Positions 39,026 through 50,133 of a DNA stretch of 64,000 nucleotides are shown piece by piece. Source of the DNA: Siphonodentalium dalli (taxonomy: Eukaryota; Mollusca; Scaphopoda; Gadilida; Siphonodentaliidae); assembly GCA_032622095.1 (NCBI GenBank), contig CP136061.1, positions 39,809,797-39,873,796 of the forward strand. Reading direction: 5' to 3'. The notes beneath the pieces are model-generated. The model was not told the DNA's origin and ran no database searches. It was given only the letters and a program-made list of their open reading frames with translations. Numbering within the stretch: the first letter of the stretch is position 1; each line of letters opens with the position of its first letter. The position numbers were made by a program, and so were the translations under genes.

Positions 39026-39522
39026 ATTTACTGCCAAATGTGTTTTATGGTTTATGCCATTATGGCAAAGGCCTAGTAACTACAAACTGGGTGGATAGCA
39101 CCACACCGGCCCACCGGACTAGCAGGAAAATACTAGTATGGAAGGTCGACTGGTAACCGAGAGGGATCCATCGGCTATCTACATGTCAACAAAGGATACA
39201 GGATAGTATAACGGCCGATCATTCTGTCGTCATATATGTAAATTTTTCACGTGATATGTGTATAAAACAAATGTATGCATACCATGACGGAAAAGGAACA
39301 TAGCACCAAGACTTATTAGGGATATGGGATTATCTTAGTGTTATGCTGCCCAAATTGTAGTACAGGTACATGTTACCCCGTACACCGTGATATGAAATTT
39401 ACGAGGCATGATTCGGGAAGTGATTTAGTCAACGCTCTTCATTTAGCATCAAGCTATGGTATTGTGTTATTAGTAGCTGTGTTGCTTAAATATTATAATT
39501 TCTTATCTGAATTTCTTGCTGC
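39026..39522. other. Unassigned interval; possible far end of a LINE tail
   Basis: The open frame at 39338-39577 on the plus strand runs into the foldback element at 39529, so its end is artificial. If the foldback and MITE copy 2 are removed, the minus strand here would continue the LINE frame at 41483 with WQQEIQIRNYNI and a stop, as expected for the end of a LINE tail. That is an inference. Confidence 0.4.
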
Positions 39523-39528
39523 CAAATG

Positions 39529-41016
39529 TATGGAAGCGTATTGGTGCCATTTTGAAAAAACAAAATTGGCCCAGTAAGTGCTAATGAGCACATACGTATC
39601 AGCTAATTAGCTGATAATAACAGCTAATTAGCACATAGTAAGTGCTAATTGGCACATACATATCAGCTAATTAGCACATAGTAAGTGCTAATTAGCACAT
39701 ACATAATTAGCTGATAATAACAGCTAATTAGCTGATAATATCAGCTAATTAGCACATACGTATCAGCTAATTAGCTGATAATAACAGCTAATTGGCACAT
39801 ACATATCAGCTAATTAGCTGATAATAACAGCTAATTAGCTGATAATATCAGCTAATTAGCACATACGTATCAGCTAATTAGCTGATAATAATTTTCGAGA
39901 ACGGTAAGGATTTCGATCGATTTGACGGCATGGGTGGTGGCCGGCCCCAAATACCACCTAGAAACACCCCGACCCCCACCCATCACCCCGGGGGTGCCAC
40001 CCCGAGGGGGTGAAAATTGGGTATGGACCATTTTCGAGAACGGTAAGGTTTTCGACCGATTTGACGGCATGGGTGGGTGGCCGGCCCCAAATACCACCTA
40101 GAAACACCCCGACCCCCCCACCCATCACCCCGGGGTGCCACCCCGAGGGGGTGAAAATGGGGTATGGACCATTTTCGAGAACGGTAAGGATTTCGACCGA
40201 TTTGACGGCATGGGTAGGTGGTCGGCCCCAAATACCACCTATAAACACCCCGACCCCCCACTCATCACCCCCGGGGGGTGCCACTCGAGGGGGTGAAAAT
40301 GGGGTATGGACCATTTTCGAGAACAGTAAGGATTTCGACCGATTTGACGGCATGGGTGGGTGGCCGGCCACCTAGAAACACCCCGACCCCCACCATCAAT
40401 CCCGGGGGTGCCACCCCGAGGGGGTGAAAATGGGGTATGGGTCGGGGTGTTTCTAGGTGGTATTTGGGGCGGCCACCCACCCATGCCGTCAAATCGGTCG
40501 AAATCCTTACCGTTCTCGAAAATGGTCCATACCCCATTTTCACCCCCTCGGGGTGGCACCCCCCCCCCGGGGGTGATGGGTGGGGGTCGGGGTGTTTCTA
40601 GGTGGTATTTGGGGCCGGCCACCCACCCATGCCGTCAAATCGGTCGAAATCCTTACCGTTCTCGAAAATCATTATCAGCTAATTAGCTGATACGTATGTG
40701 CTAATTAGCTGATATTATCAGCTAATTAGCTGTTATTATCAGCTAATTAGCTGATATGTATGTGCTAATTAGCACTTACTATGTGCTAATTAGCTGTTAT
40801 TATCAGCTAATTAGCTGATACGTATGTGCTAATTAGCTGATATTATCAGCTAATTAGCTGTTATTATCAGCTAATTAGCTGATATGTATGTGCTAATTAG
40901 CACTTACTATGTGCTAATTAGCTGTTATTATCAGCTAATTAGCTGATACGTATGTGCTAATTAGCACTTACTGGGCCAATTTTTTTTCTTCAAAATGGCA
41001 CCAATACGCTTCCATA
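39529..41016. mobile_element. 1.49-kb foldback element with 6-bp target duplication
   Basis: A very large imperfect palindrome. The outer arms read TATGGAAGCGTATTGGTGCC and, as the reverse complement, end at 41016. Next come about 300 bp on each side built from AGCTAATTAGCTGATAATA and related self-complementary repeats (39590-39890 and 40670-40973). The core holds G/C-rich units of about 140 bp (TTTTCGAGAACGGTAAGGAT, then CACCCCGACC and CCGAGGGGGTGAAAA): four direct copies at 39891-40440 and two inverted copies at 40441-40672. CAAATG flanks both ends (39523-39528 and 41017-41022). It encodes nothing recognisable; the open frames in the core are Pro/Gly-rich repeat translations. Confidence 0.88.
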
Positions 41017-41021
41017 CAAAT

Positions 41022-41482
41022 GTGATCCGCCATATCAAATCCAGTCGGAAGTCGGGATTTTTTTTACCCTGTGCCAATGCATTATCTTATATATGCGAGT
41101 CGACCATGGGTCGCCTCGCATATATAAGAGAATGCATTGGCCTAACAATTTTTTATCATGTTTTTTAAATAAATGTTTCTTACAAGTTTTAGGACATAAA
41201 ATAAAAAAAAACATCCATTACCCTGCAGGGAGCCCCACACATATATAGAAGCACCTAGAAGAGTGTCATCTGCCCATGTTTGTCTGGGGCTCTGTATGGG
41301 TGAAATTATAAAATTGTTAAAGAATACAAGAACAAATTATTAAAATTGTAAAAAATTGTTAGGCCAATGCATTCTCTTATATATTCGAGGCGACCTATGG
41401 TCGACTCGCATATATAAGAGAATGCATTGGCACAGGGTAAAAAAAATCCCGACTTCCGACTGGATTTGATATGGCGGGTCAC
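41022..41482. mobile_element. GTGACCCGCC double-hairpin MITE, copy 2
   Basis: The ends are GTGATCCGCCATATC on the left (one mutation) and GATATGGCGGGTCAC on the right. Hairpins lie at 41074-41140 and 41364-41430. It interrupts the C-terminal frame of a minus-strand LINE just after SRRNDMC. Once the later foldback is removed, the flanks are AAAT and ACAT, a possible mutated 4-bp target duplication. Confidence 0.9.
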
Positions 41483-42170
41483 ACATGTCATTACGACGAG
41501 AGCACAATATATGGTGAGTGCAATAAATCATAACGTGTGTTACCACGTCGTCATATTCCAAGTGACATAACGCACATGTACCCTGATGTTTGGTAGCAGT
41601 AGTCGCTATAAGTTGGGCAACGGTGAAAAGGTCTCTCTTCCGCTCTGGATATTGCCGACAGCAACGACAAAGGAGAGACATCTGTAAGTGACATTGGATT
41701 TGATAGAAACATGTTCAGTTAGTGTTGGGTCGTTTTGAACATTTTGCGTCCAATCGATATCGCGCTTACTGAAGTCTTGATACAAAAATCTCCTTGCATA
41801 CTTTGGAAGGCGATATGCGACAAAGGATATACTACCACACAAACTTAGTTTCCGTGCATCTATAAAAGAGGAAATAAGACCTAGGCCCGTGAGACTTAGG
41901 ACACTATCGGTTCTCGTCCTTACGGGCAGCCCTTGAATGCGTTTCAAGCAAAATCGATGGATTTTCTCGAGCGAAGTAGTGTCTGACACAGACACGCCAA
42001 ACAGAAGTTCTGATTCATATAATGCTTTTGGCAGCACCGTCGTTTTGTTTATAGTTGCGCAACTCGACGGAGTGAACCCTCCGTCATCAAGTCCAGCATT
42101 ATTTAAGAGGAAACAAGTTGACCTGATTTTGTCACCAATGACTTTGACAAAGCTGTACTTATATGCCTAA
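41483..42170 (-). pseudogene. LINE reverse transcriptase thumb and zinc-knuckle tail
   Basis: From 42169 to 41606 the minus strand is open for about 188 codons: FVKVIGDKIRSTCFLLNNAG, then TTVLPKALYESELLFGVSVS, LEKIHRFCLKRIQGLPVRTR and TDSVLSLTGLGLISSFIDAR. This is the end of the reverse transcriptase and the linker typical of non-LTR elements of molluscs and other lophotrochozoans. A frameshift near 41650 moves to another frame with FTVAQLIATTATKHQG and CALCHLEYDDVVTHVMIYC, a CCHC knuckle. The upstream reverse transcriptase core is missing (5' truncation). MITE copy 2 cuts the tail. Confidence 0.88.
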
Positions 42171-42428
42171 ATGAGTGATAAGCTGTGCTTATTTACTTGT
42201 ATGCCCAAATGATTGTTTCAGACAGTCCATCGCTTACTTGTGCTGCAACTCTGGCGAGACGTACAGTTAAAAACGATGACCTTACATGTGTCTGGATTAT
42301 ATATAAAGCGCCACTTTTGAGTATACGATGTGCATATATCGCATAAACGTTGTAACCCGTAACTTGAGAGGGACAACAGCGTCATATTATCAGATTGTGT
42401 TGGAGACGAGCAGTTGGAGGATAGAAGT

Positions 42429-42605
42429 CATGCTTTTGGGAATCCCCACCCCCGGCTAGATGCCGGCTAGATGCCATATAGTAAAAACTTTGACGTCCGC
42501 GTGATCAATGGAGGCCAAACCGCAAACAAGTGATTTCGAGTAAATGGATCACGATATATATAGCTATAACACAAGAACTCCCATTATTAATTTAAGCCCC
42601 ATTGT
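42429..42605. repeat. Third, partial copy of the segmental-duplication sequence
   Basis: From ATGCTTTTGGGAATCCCCAC to CCCCATTGTTAATTTAAGC this matches 32289-32447 and 36758-36912, with a small GGCTAGATGCC duplication. It is more diverged than copies A and B are from each other, so it is an older dispersed copy. Confidence 0.85.
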
Positions 42606-43935
42606 TAATTTAAGCACACCAGTTCTGTTTGCGTAATTGTAACTTCCTTCAGACATTCAGAACATGTTTGCTCACAGGACAATTGAAGGCTTTCGCTGCA
42701 TCGCCCCAAGTTATGTCATGTCAATAACTGGGCCATTTCCGCTGCGCTGATGAAATAACCTCTTCCATAAATAGAAACCATATTCGCGCAATGCTACAAT
42801 ATACGGCCCTGGTAATAAGGCGATGACCTTCACTCGTTGAAGCACAGATTTGAATGTAGCAGAATATATTCACTGCATGCCAGTGATCATGCATTTAATA
42901 GGGATACATAAATATTTAATTTGTTCAAGTTTAGGTAGCAATACACGATTTCTGGCCATTTTCACCATTTTGACGGGGGCACTGTATTACAACCTTCTGC
43001 TGCACCATGGTCATTGATAAACAGCACATGAGTGTTTGGTTACAAGATACAGAAATGGTAGGAGAATAATTCATCTGTGTTTTGGAAAAAAATTGCATCA
43101 TCACAAGTAGAATTATCTCCCCTACAATGTAGACTGATTTTTTTAAATCTTCATTTTAGCCAATTTTTTACCGAAATTGGCCGTTTTCGGTCGCATAGCT
43201 AACCATGACCGAGCGAATGTCACTCTATAATCACCTTATGATCTGATAGACCCGAGATATATGTCAGATATATTGAAAAATAAAAAAATGTTATCGTAGC
43301 AATTTTAAATTTTTTTCTCAGAAGTGCAGACGACTGTTTTCAAGGGAGAGAAATCGAGCTGTTTTCCGGTGGAGTACCACACAGAGCTGGCCGACATCAG
43401 ATTCCAAAAACATACTTCGTATTCAAATATCATCCCATTTTGTATACTATGGTACCTTTATAAAATAATTAAACCATCAAACCATTACTCCCAGGTATAA
43501 CAGAGGCTAAACTGACAGTTATAGCCCTTATATATGCTTAAAATCATATTTTTCAGCCCTCCTACAACCCATGAAATCGTGTATTGCTACCTTAACAGAT
43601 GAGTCTCCCAGCCAACATACGTATTCACTGGTAGTAAGCACATGATCAAGCACGCGATTGAAGTAGATATGGTTTCTATTCATGGAAAAGGTTATTTCCC
43701 AGACTAAGTTATGAAATGGCCGAGTAGTTGAGGATGGAGTAATGTACGACGGGATCGCTCCGAGTAATGCATGACGGGCTTCTGTGATTTGCGCTCGCCC
43801 TCGATCCACGGGGGACGAGTTCGCCTAATAGAGTGATAATTCGTGACATCCTATTTGCCGTTGCCATCGGGTTATGTATAACGGTAGAAAAAACACATAG
43901 TAGCATCGTACGCAGCTCCCATCATGAAAGGGTTA
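42606..43935. other. Unassigned interval, possible degenerate peptidase-like fragment
   Basis: Mostly AT-rich with no convincing gene. Minus-strand frames at 43809-43528 and 43906-43709 are open for 93 and 65 codons but match nothing I know. The minus strand near 43040-42860 is described separately as a weak C13-peptidase-like remnant. The right end, AGCTCCCATCATGAAAGGG followed by TTAA (to 43932), resembles the end of a TTAA-type element also seen at 53541. Confidence 0.4.
42860..43040 (-). pseudogene. Weak legumain-like (peptidase C13) remnant
   Basis: The minus strand reads THVLFINDHGAAEG, resembling the VFIYFTDHGAPG block around the catalytic His of legumain-type peptidases. About 40 codons downstream is LNA followed by TGA where the family has the A-C nucleophile. 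The bases there (GCATGATCACTGGCATG) could be a damaged AC-SGSM block. The His-to-Cys spacing fits the family, but a stop after SKW, the lost Cys codon and the lack of other matches make this a suggestion only. Confidence 0.2.
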
Positions 43936-43937
43936 AA

Positions 43938-44480
43938 TATCCTGTGCCAGTGTGTTCTCTTATTTATTACACACTTGTTCCCAGAAGTACAGTGTTATTG
44001 TTGTTCCATATTTACAAATACGTACGTTCCATACGCATCTCGTTGACGTAAATGACGTTCCCCTCAACCATGAAACCGGAACTATAAAATAAAAGCATCA
44101 TCACACATGACAAAACACGCCCTCTATGTGCCTAAATAAACCTTCTAAGTTTGTATTTTTAATGCACGGATTCTAGGACGCGAAGCGTGTAATAAACACA
44201 GAACGACACGATGTGTAAATGGGTTTGTCGATACGGCACTCGTGCTGTCGCGGAATGATAGAACTCGTTCTATCCTTCCGCGACAGCACTCGTGCCGTAT
44301 CGACAAACCCATTTACACATCGTGTCGTTCTGTGTATATATGCGAGTCTCCCATATGGAGCCTCGCATATATAAGAGAATGCACTGGCTTACAAGGTAAA
44401 TATTGTTAGTCCAATGTATTCTCTTATATATGCGAGGCTCCATATGGGAGACTCGCATATATAAGATAATGAATTGACAC
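43938..44480. mobile_element. Variant double-hairpin MITE (family B), interrupted copy
   Basis: The family-B hairpin loops read GTCTCCCATATGGAGCC instead of the CGACCATAGGTCG of family A. The left end CCTGTGCCAGTGTGTTCTCT stops at about 43963. The element resumes at 44336 with ATATATGCGAGTCTCC, so about 370 bp were inserted into the first hairpin. The second hairpin is at 44411-44477. The 53323-53545 copy shows the uninterrupted layout. The insertion seems itself composite: TTATTACACACTT (43964) and GCGTGTAATAA (44184-44194) may be TIRs of a small element next to the 140-bp palindrome. Confidence 0.7.
44196..44335. repeat. 140-bp near-perfect palindrome
   Basis: ACACAGAACGACACGATGTG and the next 40 bases at 44196-44255 are repeated exactly in reverse complement at 44276-44335. 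The 20-bp centre (GATAGAACTCGTTCTATC) is itself nearly self-complementary. As single strand it would form a hairpin of about 65 bp with essentially no loop. Perfect arms imply a young structure. Confidence 0.97.
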
Positions 44481-44591
44481 ATGGTTTTTGCTAAATTTCA
44501 GGAAGCTCTACTAAACAATGTTTCTTTTATATGTAATTTGAGATAATGATGACACACCAACAGAATAAATCAAAGCGAAATTTCAAAATAT

Positions 44592-45003
44592 GTGACCCGC
44601 CATATCAAATCCAGTCGTAAGTCGGGATTTTTTTACCCTGTGCCAATGGATGCTCTTATATATGCGAGTCGACCATAGGTCGCCTCGCATATATAAGAGA
44701 ATGCATTGGCCTAACAATTTTTTTCATTTAAAAAAAAAAAAATGTTTCTTACAATTTTTAGGACATAAAATAAAAAACATCCATTACCCTGCAGGGAGCC
44801 CCACACATATATAGAAGCATATAGAAGAGTGTCGTCTGCTCATGTTTGTCTGGGGCTCTGAATGGGTGAAATTATAAATTGTTAAAGAATACAAGAAAAA
44901 ATTATTAAAATTGTACAAAATTGTTAGGCCAATGCATTCTCTTATATATGCGAGGCGACCTATGGTCGACGCATATATAAGAGAATGCATTGGCACAGGG
45001 CGA
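44592..45003. mobile_element. GTGACCCGCC double-hairpin MITE, copy 3 (right end lost)
   Basis: The left TIR is complete (GTGACCCGCCATATCAAATC). Hairpins are at 44643-44709 and 44929-44993; the second has lost three bases from its loop arm. After GGCACAGGG the expected right TIR is missing, so the last ~45 bp are deleted or replaced. Confidence 0.88.
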
Positions 45004-45352
45004 AAAAATAGCCAGAATGAAAATGAGACAACTAGTGCCTTTGACGCAGAAATGCTATCGTTGACTCTGTCCGCCGAATTTAATAACCCGAGAATCCAGA
45101 GTGATGGGGCATATCAATGAGCATTCTGAGTTGCCTGATTGCTCCCCAACTGGTACTAGCAAGAGTATTCTCTCCGGGAACAGCAAGTTAAACTTGGCGC
45201 CAACGAATGGATAGCCAATTTAACGCATTCGATATACCAACTGGATTCTCCCAGTATGTTAAAAACGTGTACATCGGAATTGTCTATTAATGATTTGGAG
45301 GGATGTTAAGGTGATAAAAGCAGACGGCAGATAAACAAAAGTGCAAAAGGGA
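45004..45352. other. Unassigned interval, no gene seen
   Basis: A frame at 44911-45120 starts inside MITE copy 3 and extends here, so it is not a real gene. No repeat or motif is recognised. Confidence 0.45.
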
Positions 45353-46630
45353 CCCTATATATTGAGGGAATGTTTAACGTTGAACTGATTATGTGAGCAT
45401 TTCCTATGGGAAAATTACTCACCAATGATGGTTTAGTATATAGAGGGTTAAACTTATTATCTGAACATTTCATATGGGAAAACTACTCATCAATGATGCT
45501 TTAGTATAGAAAGGGTTAAACTTATTATCTGAACATTCCCAGTGGAATACCTACTCATCAGTGATGCTTTAGTATGTAGAGGGTTAAACTTGTTATCTGA
45601 ACATTTTCTATGGGAAAACTACTCATCAATGATGGTTTAGTATATAGAGGGTTAAACTTATTATCTGAACATTTCCTATTGGAAAACTACTCATCAATGA
45701 TGCTTTAGTATAGAAAGGGTTAAACTTATTATCTGAACATTTCCTGTGGGATACATACTCATCAATTATGCTTTAGTATATAAAGGGTTAAACCTATTAT
45801 CTGAATATTTCCTATGGGAAAAGTACTAATAAATGATGCTTTGGTATATAGAGGGTTAAACTTATTATCTGAACATTCCCACTGGAATACCTACTCATCA
45901 GTGATGCCTTAGTATACAGCGGGTTAAACTTATTATCTGAACATTTCCTTTGGGATACCTACTCTTCAATGATGCTTTAGTATATAGAGGGTTAAACTCC
46001 TCTGAACATTTCCTATGGGAAAACTTATGCTTTAGTATATGGAGTGTTACACTTATTATATGAAGTTAAACTTATTATATGAACATTTCATATGGGGAAA
46101 ACTAGTCATCAATGTTGCGTTTGTATTAAAATTATTATCTGAACGTTTTCTATGGGAAAACTACTCATCAATAATGCTTTAGTATAGAAAGGGTTAAACT
46201 TATTATCTGAACATTTCCTATGGGATAACTACTCATCAACGAGGCTTTAGTATTCAGCGGGTTAAACTTATTATCTGAATATTTCCTTTGGGATACATAC
46301 TCACTAATGGTGCATTAGTATAGAAATGGTAAAACTTATTATCTGAACATTTCCTATGTGATAACACCTCATCAGTGATGTTTTAGTATAGAAAGGGTTA
46401 AACTTATCTGAACATTTCCTATGGGATAACTACCCATCAACGAGGCTTTAGTATTCAGCAGGTTAAACTTATTATCTGAATATTTCCTTTGGGATACATA
46501 CTCACTAATGGTGCATTAGTATAGAAATGGTTTAACTTATTTATCTGAACATTTCCTATGTGATAACACCTCATCAGTGATGTTTTAGTATAGAAAGGGT
46601 TAAACTTATCTGAACATTTTCTAAGTTTTC
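45353..46630. repeat. 68-bp minisatellite, about 18 copies
   Basis: The unit contains GGGTTAAACTTATTATCTGA, then ACATTTCCTATGGGAAAAC and TACTCATCAATGATGCTTTA. The period is 68 bp with frequent small indels. A two-unit block (GATAACTACCCATCAACGAG, then CACTAATGGTGCATTAG) is duplicated near 46220-46560, a local higher-order repeat. Confidence 0.93.
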
Positions 46631-47257
46631 CTAAATGGTTTCCTAATGGCAACATATCCCACTTTTATTAGAAGAGGGCTTTGATGTGTAACCTGGTGTA
46701 CTTTTTACTAAGCACTGGTACTCTATAAGCTACATCGTTCCACTTCGCACGCAGTCGTGGAGGGAATCACTTAACTAAAGTATTTCCCATAGAGGACAGT
46801 GACAGTGTTAACGTTTCAGCCTTACTTACAGAAATGAAGCATGCGGGCCACTCCAGTGATGTTTACCCAGCTAGACTGACACCAGATAATCCTGAAAATT
46901 CAAGAAAACCTATAGGTCATGCATTTACTTTTTCAAAACCACTTATACGACATGTGTCAGATGAAGGCCATTGTTCAATAATCTTCACCTTCCACGGTGC
47001 ACTCGCCCCCGCCTCTAGAACACATTTAGCTCCCTGATTCCTGAGACGACGAACGAAGTAGAGCGTCGGAGCGTCATGGAGCCAACGTCTATTCTAGTAC
47101 TCTTGCACCTATGAAAGGAAATATGCAATGTAGTGTTGTCATCAGATACATTAATGGACAGGCGTATGGGCCAAATGGTTTCAGGATGCGGTTATAAATT
47201 GATTGATGATATTTGTTATCAATTGACACAATCATGTTTTATCCCAGTTCGCGTCAT
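46631..47257. other. Unassigned interval, no gene seen
   Basis: A 67-codon plus frame at 46834-47037 has no recognisable domain. No structural repeat is obvious. Confidence 0.45.
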
Positions 47258-47368
47258 AAGGAGTGGTGCTAAATTGTCAATGAAGGTTGCCTATAAGGAG
47301 TGGTGCTAAATTGCCAATGAAGGTTACCTATAAGGAGTGGTGCTAAATTGCCAATGAAGGTTACTAAT
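47258..47368. repeat. 37-bp tandem repeat, three copies
   Basis: TAAGGAGTGGTGCTAAATTG followed by CCAATGAAGGTTACCTA is repeated three times with two or three substitutions. Confidence 0.92.
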
Positions 47369-47375
47369 TTGATAA

Positions 47376-47700
47376 TTTAAAGGCCCACTTAATTCTCGAA
47401 CCCCCAGATTACATTATATAAATATATGCCATATTATATACCATTTGAAAGAGGGAGCTCCAAAACATTGTACTATCAACTTATCCGATGTAATAAACTG
47501 TGGACATGCTGTTTTTGTTGAGTTGCCAACGCGTTTTGTCATCTAGATTGCAGTAAAAAGCAGTATTATTTTCAATGCAGGGGGGATAACTCTATATATT
47601 AAAGATAGCGTTCTTCCCCTTCAAATTCTGTTGCATCCTGGGAGCCAAAAGGTGGAAGTCATTCTATGATTTCAGCAGTTTTCTGTTTCTCTGTGGGCAC
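47376..47700. mobile_element. TTTAAAGGCCCACTT MITE (family C), partial and diverged
   Basis: It starts TTTAAAGGCCCACTTAATTC and follows the complete copy at 52454-52874 through ATACCATTTGAAAGAG, AGCTCCAAAACATTGTA and GTTTTTGTTGAG, with many differences. I do not see the right terminal repeat, so the end is approximate. Confidence 0.75.
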
Positions 47701-47931
47701 AGAAGTTTCAAATAGTGATGAATTTTTGTATTTTAATATAATGATAAACTTAGAAATTGAACGTAACTTGCTGATTATAACAAAACAAGTTTTCATATTT
47801 TATTTCGGATTATCGTTTCTGCCACAGGGCTTGTAATGCGCTCCAATGCCACCAACCCAGCCCTGCATTGGCATTATGCACCGTCCTTATATACGCGCAT
47901 GTTGTACGCCATTGTATACATGGTTCTCATG

Positions 47932-48258
47932 TATAGGCCAACTATAGCAGAAAGGGTCAGGTTACCACGTTTTCAACTTTTCGACGAACAAAGACAAGGA
48001 CCAGTCTATCGCGTGAGATTCGACAAATTACTGTCTAAATTTCTAGTTCGTGGAAGTAAAAGTACATCTTAATGAATGGTTTTCGTCTCAAAGTTGACAA
48101 TTGCTACCTAGCTGTCGTCTGACGTTGTTTTGTGACTCTCCTGTCTGTTTATTTGTGCGCACTCAATGTCTCTTGTTGAATAAACTGGTTCCTGATCGAA
48201 ATCTGCACAAATCTGAAAACGTAGTAACCTGACCCCTTCAGCCCTCTATAGTTGGTAT
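47932..48258. mobile_element. Small TIR element, ~327 bp
   Basis: CCAACTATAGCAGAAAGGG, then TCAGGTTACCACGTTTTCA, on the left (47932-47980) is matched in reverse complement at 48212-48258 (TGAAAACGTAGTAACCTGA ... CTATAGTTGG). TATA flanks both sides. The arms are about 45 bp at roughly 85% identity. The open frame at 47836-48072 crosses the left arm and is not convincing as a gene. Confidence 0.72.
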
Positions 48259-48434
48259 ATGACAGTGATGGTTTGGGGGGGGGCGGATTTACAAGCCCCT
48301 GTGTGTCTGCCATTTGCGAAGAAACAAAACCATCATTAATTTGACATGTATTTTGGGCTAACGTTTACTTATTCTTGTTAACCGAAACCCCATAAGCTTT
48401 TCGCTGGCACACTAACAATCACAAGTCACAAGTC

Positions 48435-49040
48435 TAATGGCGGCGGACACACTTACCACAGTAGCTATGGTGTAGTAGGTGTGATAATGAGTCTTCCAAA
48501 GTTCGTTATGATCAGCCTTTTTCTTGTTTTGGTCCTTGTATAATTATATAGTTCGCTTTGTTTATTCCAGATACTTTCTCTCATCGGCATTTCCCCCAAC
48601 AGTTCCGAAAGCGGAATTATGCGTAGAACTAAACGTCGCAAAATTAAAAACGCAATTGGGGAACTGTCTTAAAACGCATTAAATTAACATAAGTAGATAA
48701 ACATGCAGTGAGATCATATCAATAAAACGTACTAAGTGCATGGTATGTGAGTGAATGGGGGATTGGGACGGTCAAACACAATTCTGGACGATCGATCGTG
48801 CAATTGTATATACCGTAGAGAATACAATGTAGCAAAACGTAATGAACATGCAGAAATCAACCGTGGGGAAACGCAATGGTTTAATTGGTCCAGTCAGCTC
48901 ATTGTGCGTAAACTCAGCGGGCAACAGGGCTTGCTATGACACATAATTATGACGACCAATTGTCACCAAACTCCACCATAATAAATTGTCACACCTACTA
49001 TGCCATCGCTACTGTGGTACGTGTGTCCGCAGCCAATGTC
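48435..49040. mobile_element. TIR element, ~606 bp
   Basis: The left arm (48435-48490) has GCGGACACACTTACCACAGT and TAGTAGGTGTGA. The right arm (48985-49040), read in reverse, has GCGGACACACGTACCACAGT and TAGTAGGTGTGA. The arms are about 50 bp with a few mismatches. The internal 62-codon frame at 48751-48939 has no known domain. Confidence 0.75.
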
Positions 49041-49184
49041 ACCTTGGGTGAAATAACCAGCTCCATAAGATTACCCCATGCAAAATACTCGAATTTGTGA
49101 TAACGATTGCTGACGCATGTCGGCTTTGTTTATATCCACACGTCTCCCTGTGTCTCCTTTATTTATTGATAGATTTACTGTACC

Positions 49185-49775
49185 ACCAGTGTTGTTTCAT
49201 ATTTTATTGATCATCCCATATAAACATTTCAAGCAAAACTTATTTATAACAAACTAATGTAGGATAAACGAATGGGGATTGGAGCACAAGTTATATCAAC
49301 TTAGGTGGAGCTCCTCTCCCCGGGAAAAGATGATGGTGCACAGAAGAAAAATTTAAATACATAAATGTTGAACACAAAACAAAAATTCTGACAAAACACA
49401 CAAGTACAATATGGAATGTTCAAGATTGGTATGGGGTAAGGGAAGATAGTTTTATATCATATGTTTATGTTTAGTGCATGTTGTTCTCGATTTAAGTTAA
49501 TATGCGACTGGTAAAGTTCACTAAATGTTCTGCATCTGTTCATCGCCAAATCGCAGTGAGTTTATAATATATTTTTGGACAGCTGCGAACAATTGGTAAT
49601 TTCCTTCTTTGGAAAGTGAGACTGATCCACAAAGTAGATCGGCAACATTTATTTGATATAGTCCAATTCGCACTATTTTTTCTTCGAGGTTGGCCCCTTC
49701 TGTTTGATAAAAGGGACAAGTGAAAAAGTAATGATCAGCGTCCTCGTTTAGGTAGCCACATCTACATTCAGGTCA
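49185..49775 (-). pseudogene. LINE 3' end with C-terminal zinc knuckle
   Basis: The minus strand from 49766 to 49521 is open without a stop and encodes CRCGYLNEDADHYFFTCPFY, then GLYQINVADLLCG, YQLFAAVQKYIINSLRF and a stop. C-x-C ... H-x4-C followed by PFY and the F--V--YI--S-RF ending is the characteristic tail of CR1/Jockey-like ORF2. The ~315-bp 3' UTR contains CCCGGGGAGAGGAGCTCC and AATAAA at 49208-49203. The coding part starts abruptly at about 49772 after a stop, so the element is 5'-truncated. The lack of stops makes this one of the younger LINE fragments in the window. Confidence 0.87.
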
Positions 49776-50129
49776 CACACGGTATATGACATAGTACATG
49801 TAGAGGTTATCGAATTAGTCGCAATTCTATACGAAAATTCTAATTTATTAACCGAATGCACTATAATCGAATTTAGTGGACGATGTTAATACAGTTCGTA
49901 TAGAATTGCGACGATTTGGGATCCATTTTATCACATAATCACATTTTAGCAAGAACATATTATCTCGAAACGGCTGGGGTTAAAACAAATTAACATTGGT
50001 TCCGTGATCATAACCAAAGAGAAAAGAAAGATACCTTCAAGAAATAATATAGTTCCATTTTAAATGTGTCTTTTCATGTTGAAAATTGTTCAACCACACT
50101 TATCGCCCATGTTTATCTCAGAGTCAACA
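49776..50129. other. Interval with a short inverted repeat, no gene seen
   Basis: TCGCAATTCTATACGAA (about 49817) and TTCGTATAGAATTGCGA (about 49895) form 17-bp perfect arms around ~60 AT-rich bases, also partly self-complementary (CTAATTTATTAACCG, CGAATTTAGTGGA). This could be a small MITE or its end. Confidence 0.5.
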
Positions 50130-50133
50130 TTAA

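Noticed and set aside
39338-39577. 79-codon plus frame with Cys pairs at its start
   Set aside because: Its last third lies in the foldback element, and no domain is recognisable.
39870-40686. Pro/Gly-rich frames up to 137 codons on both strands, looking like a repeat protein
   Set aside because: They lie in the 140-bp units of the foldback core. Similar frames occur on both strands and in several frames because of the repeat.
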